Of a DNA stretch of 64,000 nucleotides, positions 55,001 through 58,000 are shown piece after piece. Numbering within the stretch: the first letter of the stretch is position 1; each line of letters begins with the position of its first letter. The DNA is taken from the NCBI GenBank assembly GCA_949126835.1, contig OX421497.1:5727636-5791635 (forward strand), given 5' to 3'. A program made the position numbers and the translations under genes. A model generated the notes under the pieces. The model was not told where the DNA came from, searched no databases, and saw only the letters and a program-made list of their open reading frames with translations. This DNA comes from Anisus vortex (taxonomy: Eukaryota; Mollusca; Gastropoda; Planorbidae).

Positions 55001-58000
55001 GTGAGCCACTGCTGGTCCAATCATCCCCACAGGGAGCAGTTGTAAAGAAAGTGACCTAGATTAAAAGCTTTAAGCTATATTATTATAAAACTAGTATCAA
55101 AATGTCCTATGAAGAATAAGTTAACATAAACGTGTACTTACCAAAGACTAGTATTCAAATTGTGGTACTTAGAATAAGAAGAATGGGTGTGAAAATCTAG
55201 CTTTAGCTGCTTGAAAACAAAAACTGATTGTAAAAAAGTTAGTTTTCATTTAAAGTGCGGGGAAACAGCTCATGTATAGAGGAAACAAAAGTAGTGAGTT
55301 TTTTTATTATGTGCGGAACTGCACTGGATGTCTCGTTTGGGCTGTAGAGGGGGTGGCCCATATATCCACTATGCCCAATCATCCTCACTCTCCCCTATCT
55401 ACTTGTATCTAGGGCTTTTGCAAAAACGGGACCAAAATCTTGTAGGGTTTCACACAGTTGCTTACCCAGTTTTTAACTATGCTTTCAGTCAGTTTCATGT
55501 TGGCTTATTTTAGTTTTATTTACACTGTCCAAGTGTGTGTGTGTGTGTGTTTTGAAGCATTGTATAGTCATATATAGGGGCACTGCGGTCTAGCGTAGCG
55601 CGTTCGGCTGACGTACCGGAGGTCCTGGGTTCGAATCCTGATGAAGGCTAGAATTTAGTCCCCGGGTCTGGAGGGTGTCCCTGAGTCTACCCAGCTCTAA
55701 TGGATATCTGACTTTAGTTGGGTTAAAGTAAAGACGGCTGGGCATTGTGCTGGCCACACAATCACCTAGAATGCCGTGGCAACAGAAACTGGTAGACGCT
55801 GCTTTACCGGCCCCATGGATCAATTTGGTCCGAAGGGATACGTTATTCTCTCTGTTCTATAAATATAAACACATATATGGCATCCGTCCGTGCTCAAGGG
55901 ACGATGGCGTCATCTTATTTTCCTCTGCCCCTCGTTTGCTTACTCCCGGTTCACTCTTCTCTTCGTTCCTTTCTGCGAGGGTGGCTTCTGTGACGTGCGT
56001 GCCCCACTCTCACTTTTACCACCAGGAGCAGGGCTGTGGAGTCGGAGTCGAAGAGTCGGAGTCGAGGAATTTTTGGTACCTGGAGTCGGAGTCGGAATAA
56101 CAAAAAAATGAGGAGTCGGAGTTGGAGTCGGAACATTTATCTACCATTTATCAGTCGGAGTCGAAGAGTCGGAGGAAATTTCGGTACCTGGAGTCGGAGT
56201 TGGAGTCGGAAGTACACAAAAATGAGGAGTCGGAGTTGGAGTCGGAACATTTATCTACCGACTCCACAGCCCTGACTAGGAGTTGCGTTCCTCAGCAAGG
56301 ACACCCCACGATTTATTGCCAGAAGCATGTCCTTTATTCTTGCAGACGTCTTCAACTGCCGGCTCTCCATACAGCAGGGCTATGGAGATGTGTCTCCCCT
56401 AGCTGAGTGGTTGGCGACCCGCACCGCCATGCAGGTGACCTGGGTTCTTTCCCCCACTGATTACTGTATAAACATACACTGCGAATTAAATATTGTTTTA
56501 AACATTTGAATAACATAAATCTAGGACATAGGTTCTCAACGGGGAGCGTTATCGCCCCCCGGGGGGCGGTGAAAAGCTTTAGGGGGGCGCTGACGTTCCC
56601 GGGGGCGATTGGGGGGCGGTGAAGAGCCAGTGATCGGTATAAGCGTACCTGATATAATTTGAGCACCTCAGCAATTTGAATCGATTCGTTTTTGGATGAA
56701 ATATGATGTAAACGTAAGTTCTGCTAAATATCTGATATCCCCCAACAGTAGGCATACATATTATTAAATTAATAAGAAATAGGAATCTCAATAACTTTTC
56801 CATGAAGAAGGGGTCAGTATTTGGCAAATATGGTGTGCGGCCGGCTGGTCCTATTGTTGGTTCACCGGACTGTCGCACTCACATATGCTAATATTAATGA
56901 TATTCTGATCTCAGTTTTACCGAGATGTCCTTTTCCGTTTGAAATTTGTGAAGTAGATCGTAATCGCCATTAAAAGGTATTGATATGTACTAATCATACA
57001 AACTGGGTAGTTATTGTAATGCTTGAAAATATACATGTAAATTCTTTAGTCATATAATATTTATTTTAATTTTCAAATGCTTTTTACAGTTTGATCATTT
57101 TAAAGTTATAAATGTAAGCCATTTATTTTTTTATAAAAGAAAAAGATACAGAAATATTAGCTCAAATGAAACGGGTTAATTATCTCCCTTTAATTAACAA
57201 ATGCTTCCACGTTTGATTCAATAGTGATGTCGAACAAGTTATGTTTTGTAATATAACAAATATTACTGATTATTATTATTTCTTTATATACATTCAACAT
57301 TATGGTATTCATAAAAAGATTTAATTATTAGAGGATTAAAATAATTTACGTTAAACAGTTGTAAATAAACATTTCCTGCCGTGTGCCGACATTTAAACAT
57401 GCGACAGATAATCATGCGACACTTAAACATAGACACTTAACCACATGTCAGATAAACATACGGACACTTAATCACACGACACTTAAACATACGGACACTA
57501 AATCCCACGACAGATAAACATACGGACACTTAATCACACGACTCTTAAACATACGGACAGTTAATCATTAATGTCCATTGAAGGATTTTATATGTTAAAC
57601 CAATAATAATTACAGAAATTACAAGATATAGCGCTATTAAATAAGTCTCTTAGATTTCTAAATTAATAATACAAATATATTTGTTTTAGAATTAATTATA
57701 TTAATGTTTCATTAAAATTAGGTTGGGAGGGGGGCGGTGAGCGGGAAAACAATTGTAAAAGGGGGCGGTGAGCCGAACAAGGTTGAGAACCTATGATCTA
57801 GGACTAGCGAAGTCCTTTTACTACTGACAACTTAGCCGACTTAGGCCACCAGAAACAAAAAATTTTGTATTAATCAATAAGCTTAATCACAAGTTTTAAT
57901 ATGCAATTGACGCCACACAGTCTCCATATGACGGGATATGTGTAAATTATCTAGGTAAATGATGACCTTCCACCACTAAAAAAAAAGTCGCTTTGTGCCT

